NCBI RefSeq assembly: GCF_021917145.1
Contig: NW_025814039.1
Coordinates: 558,001 to 622,000 of the forward strand
From: Hypomesus transpacificus
Lineage: Eukaryota > Chordata > Actinopteri > Osmeriformes > Osmeridae
Direction of reading: 5' to 3'
DNA length: 64,000 bases
The position numbers and the translations under genes were made by a program. The notes under the pieces were generated by a model. It was not told the DNA's origin, searched no databases, and saw only the letters and a program-made list of their open reading frames with translations. Shown here one piece after another: positions 13,351-26,000 of this stretch. The first letter of the stretch is position 1, and every line of letters starts with the position of its first letter.

Positions 13351-16300
13351 AGTGGAATCAGCCCCTTATTCCAGAGAAAGAGCAACAAAATGGACGCTTG
13401 TGAGTGCGCACTTAACGGTCCTTGAAATTCTAACCCCTGTCCTGAAGGGTGGTTGGAACGTGGAATATCGGACAGGCTCCAACCCTTCCCTTCTAAGATG
13501 AATTTGCTTGAGCTTTGGTCAGAGTGGGAAAGAGACCCCCTTACTTATCACCCAGCCCACCGTCTCAGTGTTCCTCCTCCTAACCCCTCCTTAGATAGGA
13601 GAAGGGTGCCTTTTTCCTCTTTTCTCTATATGCTATCTAGACTCTAGAGGATTTTGTGGAAGAACCGAGCAGTCTCCCAGTGCATGGCTTTCCTCTCTGT
13701 AGAGGTGGTTGTGAGTAAGTTAAAAAGTTTATCTTTTTTGTCAGATCAATTTGCTAGTAAGGTCAAGTTTTCTAAACAAATTTAGCATTTTAGAATACCT
13801 TTAGAAACCTATACACATTCTTTCTACTCGCAAGAGAACATAATTTTCAGTCAGAGACGCGTAGAAATCCCCATCACCAATAATAGCTCTAATCTTAGGA
13901 TGAATCTAATTTTGTGGCTTCCTTGCACTCCTACATGCTCGAACTGAAACTAACTTAAGTCAGGGTAAATTATCCATTTAGACGGACAGACTTACCCACC
14001 ACCCAGACACCTTGCTTGTCTTTAAACATGGTACATGTGATTTTGGTTTAGCCTGTTTGAAGAGTTAGAAGAGATGCAGCTGACCCATCTTGAACCATGT
14101 AATCCTGTCAGAAATTAATGACTTCAGCATCTTCAAGTATTTCAGATTTCTCCATAACTGTCAACATTCCCACATTATAGGAACTGTTACAGTAGTTTGC
14201 AGAACCCACTTAATTAAAAAGATTGTTACACAGTGAGTTATATAGCTATTCACATCAGTTTGCAGGCTGTACATTCTTTTTCCCCCCATTTCTCAGTAGT
14301 GTTTTTAATTGTCTGTCTTAAGTTGTCAGTGAAAGCTGGCGGTTGGGCCACTTAAATGCGGCTAAGTCTTGCTAGTTTCTGACACCATTGATGGTTCTCT
14401 ATGCTGTATAGCCTTAACCTTCCAAACACCACAACCGTTACCAACTGTATCGCAACCTTCCCTAGACCAACCTCCTCCTGAAAGTCATCACACATACCTT
14501 TGACACGGTTCCATCAGTTTGAATATACTTGAATGATGAAATGCATTGTTGTGTCAATACTTAAGCAGTCTGCGTAGCATCTGTGAGGCTAAGTCAAATG
14601 TGTGCTAATAGTTTCCTTGGGTAGGTGATTTTGAACACACTGCACTAATTTTTTGCTAAAGTAGAAGAAGCTTTTTCTAAGTAGGATCATTATGTTTCCT
14701 TTAGTTTCATTTCTTGGCGGCCTTTGAGATTCTTATGCCAAGTAAATAGTTCACTCTTAGGCAATCAGCATAAATCAATGTTTGTGATTTGAAATGATTC
14801 GTGAAATCAGTCCTGGCTTTTAATGTATTAACATTGTTTTTCCTATTTTTTTCATTTGCGTGTTCTTCGAACCCAAAAATGGAACAGGCTTACTTTCATT
14901 CCGTTCTCAGATGGATATATATATATATATAATATAAGTACATTACAGTCATTCCTTTGTTTACAGTGTGTAAACTGTAGTGATAGAGGAAAGCGCTAAG
15001 CTGTTTAAAGCTTAAAAATGCATTTTCTGGTTCTGATAGAAAGAAGCCTTCTTGGACTATCAACTCCACAAGGGCAAACTCTTTTAATAAGTCTGTTTGA
15101 AGATAATCCCCACCAATAGGTCCTCTAGGAAGTTGCCATGATGCTACAACTAGTCTTTTCTTAGGTAGACAACTTTTTGTAGGTCTTGGATACAATAGTG
15201 CTTTTTCTCCTGTTGTCTTTGACTTGATCGTGATATTTTTTTGTTGTTGCTGTATTTAATTATCCTTCTCTAAAAAATGTAATGTGCATTATGATGTTGA
15301 TTTTATCTTATGATTTATTTTTCTTTGCTTCCCTATCTCAGTGGTCTTTCCTGAGGTCAGGTTTAATGGATTTAAGACTGTTGAAAAGAAAAAGAATGCT
15401 CATATTAAAAAGGATGCATCTATGCCTACCTGTTTCGCAAATAGGCAGTGAGACAAAATGCAGTGCTTTTAGAGAAGTAGCTGAATTTTCAGAATCTGGG
15501 AGTTAGTGACTGCATTGTCCTCTCTTGGGTTGTTGTCTGTGTGCTTCCTGGCCCCAAAGTAGAAAGTAAGAGGCTATACTAGCTCGTCCCTATCCTTAAT
15601 GTCCAATGGAAGCTCCATCCAAGGGGTGGCTATGCTCAATAATAAAATATTTCCATATATCTGATTTGGCATGCAGGTGTCATCAGGAAAAATAATGATG
15701 CCGGTCGGTGTTTTGATTGGTTAACAGGTGTGCCCCTTATAAGCATGTGATAAAGAAAGCAGGCTGTGATATATGAAGCAGGATGTGATTATGAACATGT
15801 TCTCTTAAATGCTTATAATGACCACTATCTAGTGTGTTGAATGCAGATGCCCTGAAGGTGTAATTTCTAGGTTTGTTAGCTTCAAGTTATGCCAAGAGCT
15901 AGCCCCTGCTCAAACCTTTACTGAGATGGGCCAGTATGGTGACCACTTAACGCACACCTGTTAAACAATATCTATCAGTAATACTTTTATTGTGATACTG
16001 GCTGATATTATGAAGACTGGCTTTTTCCTATATAGGTTTTATGTGTTCAGGCACAATTTCAGGGATAAGACTATTTAAACCTTATCCCTTATTAGCTAAT
16101 GAATTTAAGAAATCAGATGTCAGACCTTGAACTTTAAAAGAAAAAAGATTACAATATTAGCTATATATTTTTCCTCAGATAAGAGATGTTAAATATAGGA
16201 TGAGTTCATCCAAGCAGTACCTATAGTTATTGCACTGATGGATATCAGTGTAGTTATTTTATAGACGCTGTGCCCCCCTCTCCTCTCCAAAAAGAGTGGA

Positions 16301-17958
16301 AGTCTACGTGCTTGTAACAAGTGACTTCACAGACATTTGCCAAAGAAAAGGGAAAGCTGTCTTTAAATGGAAATTATATTGAAAAAGAAAGTTGTCATAG
16401 CAGTTGCACTGCATTTGCTCTGTTCTTCAGGTAACAAATGTATTATATCAGCACAACAAATCCTATGTATTCTATGGAAACGGTCTACAATGTACCGGCA
16501 CATTTTAATGCCTCTTTTAATAGACAATATTTGCACCTTACAAGCCAACCAAAATTCTATCATGATTTTGAAAATGTAATTTGTATCCTGACCTCCCCTG
16601 CCTAACTCATCTCAAGAGCTTTAAGCCTTCCTCCATATCATGAAGTCAATTTGAACAGTTGTGCAGGTATTCAACCATTGTTCTATGAAATTCAACATTT
16701 GTATTTTGATTAGTTTGATCAATTTCAAATTAAGTCTAATACAAAACCCCATTGAAGTTATCACCTTCCACCTTTTCTATCTATAAGATGCCTCTACAAA
16801 GCTCAAATTCCTATTTAAGCTATTGGAAAAAAAACTACAGATAAAGATACCCTTTTGTGCTAGTACTGTCTCTTGAATGTAATCAATCAATTTTGTACCT
16901 GTATTTTTATAATTCCAACTCAGTCTTGATTGTACTGTATATGTATGGATGGTAGACTGTTCCCACATGTGAATGGTTTGCTATAACCAATGGTCCTCAC
17001 GATGAGACGGCTGCTGTGCTGAGAACTCTGTGGAAGTTTATGGAGTTGTATGTATGTTAGACTGACCGATGAGATTTTAATTTTGGTTTTCCAGTGGAGG
17101 GGACGATATTGTCCCTTTTTTTCTTTTCTTTGCAGTAAAACGGAGCTCAGTTTAGGATGGTGAAACCAGGGACACGGCTGCAATTACACAGGACAATTGC
17201 CAAACACTCTGTATTCAGATTATTTATTACATTTTCCTTCTTTTTTATAGATGTATCTTTTAGTCAAAGAAGAAAAATATAAACTGAATATGCACCCATT
17301 CAAAATTTACTATATAACTCTTTCTTCCCTTTATTGGAATGTTGATCATGGCTCCTTTGGGTTTTGTGAAGAGGTTATGCCAGATCTCATAAATATATTT
17401 CCTTTGATAGTTTGTATAATGTGTGCTCGGTTCTGATTCATGTTAATAGTACTGTATCATGACATGTTTGGTTTTTGATTGTTACAACCTAGTTGTTTAA
17501 TGCAGCCTTGCCTTACCGGAGCCCCTGCTTAGTGAGGGATCCTTTAGCCATCCCCTCTTTCACGACTTGTATGTCATAACACTGTCTGCTGATGCAATTA
17601 TTATTCCTTTAACACTGTCTGCTGACTTAACTATTATTCCTTGAAATATTAAAGTAACCTATATTAATGTTCTTCCTCACAAGCCTGTTCTTACATCAGT
17701 GCGATATGTCTTAATGTATTCTCGCAAACTTTTTACGGTCCTTACACCAACTGATCATGTCCATAAGAGCTAGAAATACCTAAAATTAATTTGCATAATA
17801 TAAGGTGTAGGATAAGAAACCATTCTAAATAGCAGGGACTTTGAACGTGACATTTAGATTTTCCTTAAAGGTTATCAGTTACAGTTTAGTTTAACATTTG
17901 AGGTTTATAAAATATTTCTGCAACTATAAAAAAAAAGCATGTAAAAAAGAAAAAATAA

Positions 17959-18009
<51 letters not shown>

Positions 18010-18215
18010 TACATATATGGTTAACTGGACTTAATGAAAAAATAAATAAAAAATAGCTACTTTTAGCTTCACTATGCCCATCAACTGACTTTATAGATGG
18101 ATCATAAGTATTCAAAATGCTCATGGTTGTCCGTTATTAAGTATACTCAGTGTGGTTGCGTGCTCAAGGAGCTTATTGAGTGGCAAGGTAGAAGAATTGT
18201 CGATCCAGGTTGTCA
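13351..18215 (+). other. probable bbx 3'UTR and convergent intergenic DNA
   Basis: The stretch downstream of the bbx stop codon is AT-rich and almost free of recognisable transposons, unlike the rest of the window. Mammalian BBX has a long 3'UTR, so much of this may be transcribed. A canonical AATAAA is at 15641-15646 and an ATTAAA near 17648. A (TA)n run is at about 14912-14932, and a compound (TA)n(CA)n repeat spans about 17959-18010 near the tail of ift46. No further gene is visible. Confidence 0.5.
17959..18018. repeat. (TA)n(CA)n microsatellite
   Basis: About 17 TA dinucleotides followed by about 9 CA dinucleotides lie between the converging 3' ends of bbx and ift46. Confidence 0.95.
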
Positions 18216-21200
18216 TCATTCGAACGTCAGTGTCTCTGGCTCTCTGCTGGCTGAGGGGGGTGCTGACGTCTCCGACTTCTGACCCTCTGCTAAAGCTTTA
18301 AAATGCTGAGACCAGGACAAAAGAATGTTACCTCCATGTTGACCAATTACACAACAAAATAAAGGTAGGCTTCTATCACATACTACAGTTGATGTTGTAT
18401 TAAGATAATATTTTATGATTATGAATGAATACATTCAGAGTCCTCCCCCCCCCTAAATCGATAATTTTGGCAACACCCGCTTCTATTATGAATTCTGGGT
18501 GACAGCATGCTATTGTTGCATGATAAGAACTCAAACCAATCCCTAGATGTTTGAAATCAGAGATGAAAATTATGCCATCTCCTACATGACGTACCTGGGA
18601 GTTTTTGAACTCAGAGTATAGAGTGAACAGCACATGGAGGGAGTGGATCCGGCTCTTATAAACAGGGATATCCAGAATACCTTTTTGGAAAGCACACGGA
18701 GGATATATGTTATTTAGATAAACACCGACATTTCACTCGCACTCAGAAGACATGGGCAGTGGCGGCCCTAGCACATTGTGTGCCCAGGGCGAGTTTAACA
18801 CCGACATTTCACTCGCACTCAGAAGACATGGGCAGTGGCAGCCCTAGCACATTGTGTTAGGGCCGCCAACACCCCCCCCCCCCTCCCCGACAGCCAACGG
18901 AACGAGCACCGCTACTACCTGCCAGCGGCAAACAGAAATGCTGCACGGCGGCACCGTTTCAGCAAGCAGGGGTGCAGCAGCCTGAAGGGGGTGCCAATAT
19001 GCCAATTCCCCAAAAACTGAAATGATAAATTTGAGAAAACCGCGCAGAGATTTCTTTTTTTTTTTAATGCTTGTACGCCCCCCACGTGACATGACAAAAT
19101 GCCCCCGGTCTACCCGTGCCTAAAACCGCCCCTGGACATGGGTGCACAACTTTCATCAGAATGGAAATAATTAGAGCGGTTGGCTGAAATACAGGTATGG
19201 AACAAGAGAGCTGATCCAAAAACTCACCACAAATCACATCGATGTACTCTGCCAAATCGCAATTGATATCAGCAGTTGGTAGGCAGACCTAAAAAAAATT
19301 GGAAAGCAATTTAAAAATGAGGTTTCAGTCAAGGAAAAGGTGTTTATTTAGCAAAATGCATAAAATAATTTCAGTGATCCAACGGAACAGAGGGAAAATG
19401 TCATTTTACCTTCCCCAGGAACTCTTCAAACTCTGGTGGCCACTCTTGCATTAGGGTGTCGATATCTGGCATGGCCCTAGACAAAGAAATACATTATTTA
19501 CTTATACAAAATGAGCGACAAACTGCTCCAAGTGTCATCCTTCTGTAACACAGCAAACTGATGCATCAGTAAATCAGGAACTGAAATAAACACTGAGCAC
19601 TGAGTTTGAGGTGCTGGCTGAATGCTTGCGTTGTCGTGTTACTAACAGTAACACTTGCCTGGTGTAGTGGACAGTGGCTGGGGGTTTTGAGCGATGCAGC
19701 TCACTGATGCTCTCCATCCAGCTCTCGATGGCTTTGGGATTCTTCTCTGGGTTCTCGATACTTTTAACTTTCACCTCCTGAACAGAGGGACGTGGATAAG
19801 TACCTTTACTATGGCGGAAAAGTGTGGAAATTATATGTGTGGGTCAAAGTAGTGCTAGTGTAGGTATATCCTTCACATATCTGCACTGTAGTGTGTTAAT
19901 ACTGAGTTGTTTTTTCGTGGTATAACTTGACTTATGACTGGCACAGCATATGACTCACAGTGATATTGTGCTGCTTGCTATTCTCTGAGAGCCACAGGGA
20001 CAACACAGTGGGGTCGGACTGCTTGGTGCAGGGCTCATCTAGCACCAACAGACCCAGGTTGTCTGGTTTGCCATCAGGCCGTGGCACCTGCAAGTTAAGT
20101 TGAATACTTTTTCAGTCATTCTTCCTTCCTCTGTACATCTAACATATTTTAACACTTCCTCGCGTTTTTATATATATTTTTTTGATCAAATAAGACAAAA
20201 GATGCTTGAATCTGAACCAGATTATCTGAGCAGGGTCAATGCCTTTTGTGATATTTTAATATTATTTATTTTCATGTTTACACTTACTTTAAGAAAAGCA
20301 TCAATGTCTCCCACAGCTGGAATGAAGTCTGGTATGAAAGGTTTCAGCTTATGGTCCAATTCAATATTCTGAGGAGTGTACCTACAAAAGTAAACATGTA
20401 TTATAACCAACTCATGTATTTAAGACAGTATAAGTAAACATCATAAAATTGGTTTAAAACAAACAAACACAAACCATTTTTGTGTGGAAAAAAATTCTTA
20501 ATTAACAGAGTTGGAAATATTCAGCAGCAACAGTTAAGCCCTTGACTCACCGTGTGATGTACTGAAAAAGCTCTTTGATTTCAGCTGAAACAGGAACATG
20601 GTCATAGTCTGCTGGGTCGTATGCCCTGGAAGTAAACATGTATTTTGACAGAATCCTTATCAGGCCACAACCCCCCGCATTTGCATTAGGACTAGTGTTT
20701 GATTTATATTGACAAAACAAGGAAAACTCTAATACCAGTCTTTGCATTATTTTTGTTGATAACTAAAATTAGTTAGTGTTTTGAGGATGTTATTTATAAG
20801 GTCTAATTAAGACTAGTTCAATTACTGATGCATGTAAAGAAATACAAGCTCTCAATACCGATCTTTAAATTATATCTTCAATTCCCTGATAAAGGCTATT
20901 CTTACTCCTCTCATCTAAAACTGACCTGCACATAAAGTCGGGCTCCTCGTCCTCTTGCTTCTCCCTACCAAAATACTGTTGACTCTCAATTGACAGTTGA
21001 CTGTCAAATTGCTGCCTGCTTTAAGTGCACACTTGACTGGTTAGAAGCATTCGTAGAAGATTACGGTTGAAGTTGTAGTGCTGTGTGAGCACCAATAACA
21101 TAACTTGGCACTGTATTTGCTTCCAAAGCAAGTAACTGAAGAAATCTAACCTGAACGCTGATGTGACATTTAATTAGTAGAAGTGTCTATTTAAGCTTTG

Positions 21201-22264
21201 TGTAGAGAAAGTATCAAACCCTGTATGAGTGATGGGTTTTCGTGGACTTCATATGCATTTTTTGGGCAAAATACCCTTAACTGCTCACCCTTCTGGAGCA
21301 GAACCCGGCTCGGCTTCTTCCTCATCAGACTCTGTCTCATCGGAATCCTCCTCCTCCTCTTCCTCATTGTCACTCACGCCGGGGTGGCCGTTGAGTTGCT
21401 CTTTCGATTTAGGCTAGACAACATGCAACATAAGCCTTTTAAGTCATACAATTGCGATGTAGCTGTGGAGGTGTCATGCAAATCTGTGATACCCTACAAG
21501 CCACAGCTGCATATACTGGACCCTTCAGATGCATTTATGGGTAAACATAGCTGCTGTGCAACAGTCTACGAGTACGATCATAATGCACTACGTACGATAT
21601 GAATTACCTTTCCATCATCCTCGAATTCATCACTGCTGTTGTTTGCCATTTCAAGCAGCTGCCTGCTCGTCTTTCTCGACGCTAGTAGGATATGAGACGA
21701 CACTGCAAAACGTTATAATTTTTTCTACAAGATTACTGTATTTATATTATAATCTAGATAAATGTAATCTAGCTAGACTACCACAATGGGGTCTCCTCCG
21801 CATGCACATTATGTTGACAAAACGTTAGCTTGCTAGCTCGTACCTGTTTCTCGAGGTGTTGGGGTATAAACACTGGCTATTTCCTCTGCGTCGTTCACCT
21901 CCAAACACTCGTCGTAGGGTTGATTAGTTATGAACTTGGTCTGATCCACGAAAACATTCAGACACTTACAGTAACGCCATCTGGCTGGCTACTGATAGCA
22001 CGCTAAACAAGTTAGAGTACACTAGCTTGCTGAGACCGACCGTCGGTACAGTAGTAGCTAGTAGTAGTAATGTTGGGTAGCCTAGCTAATGAATAGCTAG
22101 CTAGCAATGCATGTGAAATATTTAACATTCAATACGAATATTAACATTTCCAGGAACAGGTTAGGAGGACATGTATCATAATTACATTTGCAACTATGAG
22201 ATATTAAATATTTGGACCAAACCGTTAATAAGACACTCACCTTTTTGTCCTCAACCTTCTCCAT
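18216..22264 (-). CDS. ift46: IFT46, intraflagellar transport protein 46
   Basis: Twelve coding exons in transcript order: 22264-22241, 21964-21844, 21702-21608, 21413-21289, 20625-20551, 20381-20288, 20087-19959, 19777-19659, 19476-19410, 19288-19228, 18680-18595, 18305-18216; total 361 aa. IFT46 is a subunit of the IFT-B train that carries cargo into cilia. A short basic/acidic N terminus (MEKVEDKK) and an acidic low-complexity stretch (SDNEEEEEEDSDETESDEEE) precede the conserved core: YDPADYDHVPVSAEIKELFQ, HKLKPFIPDFIPAVGDIDAF, PDGKPDNLGLLVLDEP, HRSKPPATVHYTR and LYSEFKNSQHFKALAEG. The first exons stay in frame with the inner MANNSSDE start that resembles the mammalian N terminus, so I chose the upstream ATG. 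The intron after 19659 has a GC donor. The gene is transcribed toward bbx, with an X-box just upstream. Confidence 0.95.
18757..19134. mobile_element. non-autonomous hAT element in ift46 intron
   Basis: The ends are CAGTGGCGGCCCTAG and CTAAAACCGCCCCTG (inverted, imperfect), flanked by an exact 8-bp target duplication GACATGGG (18749-18756 and 19135-19142). The first 76 bp unit, made of flank plus left terminus (18721-18796), is repeated in tandem from 18797, giving a second GACATGGG at 18825-18832. The interior is GC-rich with a poly-C tract. It lies between the exons at 18680 and 19228. Confidence 0.85.
20926..20964 (-). other. candidate 39-nt cassette exon of ift46
   Basis: In the intron between exons 21413-21289 and 20625-20551, a 39-nt open segment is bounded by a TTTTGGTAG acceptor and a GTCAGT donor. 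It is phase-compatible on both sides and would insert 13 mostly acidic residues (about REKQEDEEPDFMC) just before AYDPADYDH. Whether it is spliced in is unknown. Confidence 0.4.
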
Positions 22265-22277
22265 GAACCAGTTTGTG

Positions 22278-22292
22278 GTCGCCTAGGGAAAC
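22278..22292 (-). promoter_or_regulatory. RFX X-box upstream of ift46
   Basis: On the gene strand the sequence GTTTCCCTAGGCGAC fits the X-box consensus RYYNYY-N(1-3)-RRNRAC at every position. It ends 14 nt before the ift46 start codon. RFX factors bind such sites to drive ciliary genes, which fits IFT46. Because it is so close to the ATG it may lie in the 5'UTR; binding is inferred. Confidence 0.6.
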
Positions 22293-22331
22293 GTAAACAT
22301 ATACGTCTCGCGATATGAGCAAAACTTTTAA

Positions 22332-22459
22332 AGGCCTCGAGTTCGACTTCATGCAGCGACGGCAGCGCCGGTATCGCCTGCAGCCCGGCTGACTTGAAGC
22401 AGCCAATGGCATTCTCAGCTTCAAGGCGCCGCCGGTTCTGCATGAAGTCGAACACACCT
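22332..22459. repeat. GC-rich palindromic repeat, copy 1
   Basis: The arms GTTCGACTTCATGCAG and CTGCATGAAGTCGAAC enclose a GC-rich core. The right end reads on to ACACACCT. A second copy in opposite orientation is at 55322-55447. It sits directly upstream of ift46 and is either a small MITE or a structured element. Confidence 0.8.
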
Positions 22460-23058
22460 ATTCTTGCCTTTTATAAATACATTATAAATAGCCTACAAAT
22501 TTAAATTTGAGTAACTGAACATTTCTTGAATTAGGTTAAAAATGTGGCAACGAAGAACATTAACTCTGCACAACAGTAGAAAATGTAAGCAGCAATGCCA
22601 AAATTATGTTTAGATGCCTGACCAAGCCATACTTATTTATTCCCGACATTGGCATATGAATAAATATGACATACATAACTACCCATTGTTGTTGCAAATC
22701 AGAGACGTGCTCAAAACGTACATTGTTATTACATTACAGGTAAAGTATTTGAAACAGACATTCCAAACAATCTTGTGGTGTTACATAACCTGAAGTTCAC
22801 AACATAGTTGATAAATTGACTCCCCAGAACAGTGCAAATAACTGAGTTCAATGAACAGTATTTCTGCAAATTGGGGTTCTGGGAATAACTACAATAAAAC
22901 ACTTTATCCTGGACTGCAGTTACAGGTTACTGTCAGGTTGTTCCGTTAGAGCATTGTGCGCAGCTTGGCACTTCATTATCAACCGGTACAGAAAACAATA
23001 ATGTAATGCAAATGATAAAACACGTGGATAGCAAGACAACTCTTTTCTTGATGTACAG
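22460..23058 (-). other. vps11 3'UTR and spacer to ift46
   Basis: The 600 bp between the vps11 stop and the palindromic repeat are AT-rich with no gene. A - strand AATAAA (TTTATT at 22636-22641) lies about 420 nt past the vps11 stop and could be its polyadenylation signal. Confidence 0.5.
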
Positions 23059-26000
23059 TTAGGTATTCCTCTTAGTGTGGACGAGGAAGTCTCTTTGTAG
23101 GTCTGCATCCAGGCTCCCAGCTCCTCCTCTGCTACCAGGGGGATCTGTCACCAAGGTCAGCTTGTTGAACACCCCGCGGCCAAAGTAGTCAGCCACCACA
23201 GAAAATCCATCATTGGAGCACCGCAACTGAAAGGACCAATGGGTGAGTTTAATCAAGTTCAGTCCAATTAATTCTCAAATGCATCAGTTTAAGCAGTAGA
23301 CATTCATGAATTCATTGTTTACTTCAGTAGCCTACTTCTTTCATTTTAAACTCTACTCTATCTTGAACTCTATTACTCTATCACTATATGGTCCATACCC
23401 ACTTCAAAGCTCAGTGGGAGTATTGTAATAGCCAGTGTGTAACCTGAGCATACGGCTTACTTGTCTGGAGAAGTGGTCGTGCAGGTCTCGTTTCTGGTCC
23501 TGGGCGCGCAGCATGTCCATCACCTTGCGGTTCTCCGGGGTGCAGGTGGGACACTCTGCGTCGCTCTCTGCGTAGCTGTCAAAGCAGTGCTGGTGGAACG
23601 AGTGGCTGCACAGGAAGTGGACGGAGGGCAGCTCCAGGGGACTGTTGCACATGCTGCACTTGGTCTTCTGGAAGATCTTTGCACTTTCAAGGAAGTGTGC
23701 GAAAGATCGGTAAATATTAGATACCAATTTGAATATAGTGTGTGGTCACACTGTCATGTATTTACAGTGTTGTGTGCTGTACCGTCTTTGCCATGTGGCC
23801 AGTTTGTCTTATCATGTATAGCCTTACTTAAAATAGCCAAACTTAAAACCAAGCTCCATATATTGTCTTGTGAGCTACAGACAGTCCTGTAACAACTCAG
23901 TGACAGTGTGCTTTGTATTGCAAATACAAGAACATTTTATCCTTCACTTGAACTTCGAGTCATGTAAACCTTTTCAGTCCAACTACCTAGGGTGACAACT
24001 TCAGCTGACCAGTAGGCTTCTGTTCAGCTATTTTTTTAAATACCAGAGGTAGGTTTTTCTTAACCAAAATGAGCATCTCTGCTTTTTCACCGTCCATTCG
24101 ATTTCACTTTTCGTCGGTCACATCATAGGTGTCTCCTCTGGTATAAAAAAAATTGCTTAACAGAAGCCTACCGGTCAGCTGAAATCAGTCTTCGTCTATC
24201 CACTGGACAGTGAGGCTCAATATGCTAACAGGACTCACGCTTGATGTCCAAATGTCCGTGGTAAAGCTAATGTGACTAGCGCCAGCGAGGAGCTTTTCAA
24301 TGTGACTGGCGACAACACTCTGGAGTTCAGGTAAGGCCACAGCAGAAAAGTTGCGCCGGCTAGGCATAGCATACCGCAGCTCAAGGTACATCATTAGCCT
24401 GCTGAAGCCAACGTCTTCCACCACGCTGAACGGCTGGTTATCAAGAGCAATAAATTCCATGATTTCTTGCCGTTAAGCTCTTTTACCTTTGGGTGGTCGC
24501 TGCTGTTTTTTCTAGCTTTGTCTAAGGACTGAAGTAGAGGCTGTTGATGGGTTTTTGTCTGCATTTTTTCCTACTTTACAAAAAGTCTTGGTGCTGCTCA
24601 AGATGGCGGCTCTTAAGATGCGTAATCATATTTGTATCTGTTTTACATTTCTCGAAATAGCGTCACTGTGTCCAATCCCGATCGCTGTAAACTACTATTG
24701 TCCAAACCCGAACGGGGTTTGGACACCCAGTTTCCTGTCTTTTTGCCACCATTTTCTTTTGCAATCGCTAACAAAGTGTAAGTAATATTATTTTAGGCAT
24801 ACCAAACAATCTACGTGTCAAATTTCATAAACATATATGGACGTTTACATATCTAAATAATTTAGGAAAGTTACATTGATGAGAGAAAGCCGAAAGACCA
24901 CTCAGGCGACGCTCGGGCGACGTTCTCTACTCTGACATGAGAAGAGTTCAACAAAACATCCAGCAGGTGGTGGTAAACAGTCAAATTGAGATTTAATCGC
25001 ATAGTTTTGAGATGTTGAAGCGTGATATCTTATTGTCCCCGGATATATTGACAGCATTATGGTCAGTTTGGTGACCCTGGATCAAGTTAATATCCCCGTA
25101 AAAACAGCAGCAGCGAGTGTTTACTACAAGTATAAGTGTGGTCGGGTTTGGACAAGGGTAGCGCACGGCTAATGTACCGGCGCCAGCGTCTTTCTACCGG
25201 CTCTAGTAAAGGACAAGCTAACTCTATTTTTTTTTTTACAATATTTAGCTCGAAAGGTAGGAAGTTAAAGCTTAACGTGAAATCAGTAAATCAGCTGAAA
25301 ACGTGATACAATAATTTTTATCAATATTTGAAGTGGCATTTTCTCAGAATGTTAACTAATAACCGGTCGGGATTGGACACAGTGACGTTACCTCCACACA
25401 GCCAACATGTTTGAAGTTTAAGTTGCTGGCGCTCATGCTATGTTCACGGTCGTCACGTGCCCATAGTAAACACGCCACCCTAACGGCAATGCTCATCGGC
25501 AGAAATATTCATATCTGCTGATGCCAATAATGCTCATTTTACGCTTTTATCGGCGGTGCCGATATCATTGTGCATCCCTCGTTCTTTTCATTGAATTAAA
25601 TTGGTATTGGCTCGCTGAATCAGGAATTGGTTATTGCCTAAATATAAAAGCAAAGTTTCTTCCTCTAAACTTTATCTTTCTAATTGCAAGTACAACACAA
25701 AGCTATAAATCCAGCGTTGGATCCAACAGGATGCTTGAATCAAGAGGAGCTCTATTCTAAAGCAATTTGAACGCTCATTCATTCATTCACTTTAAGGAGT
25801 TACTGAATAATGTGATGGCATGCTGCTAAACTTCGGGAAGCCAGCAGGAATGGACCGTGATGAGGATTACCTGCTCCTCAGTTCCTGGATCTCAGAGCGT
25901 AGGTGGGCCGTCTCCTCGCGGTACTGGCAGATCTTGCATTCGTCATCCTCAATTTGCTGGCTTTCCCTCTGCAGCTTGTTGATAAGGTAGTCTTTAATAA

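Noticed and set aside
18835..19020. 61-codon + frame (MAALAHCVRAANTPP..)
   Set aside because: It lies within the non-autonomous hAT element and has no family features.
21608..21649. MANNSSDE as the true ift46 start
   Set aside because: Upstream exons continue the frame with good splice sites; it may still be an alternative start.
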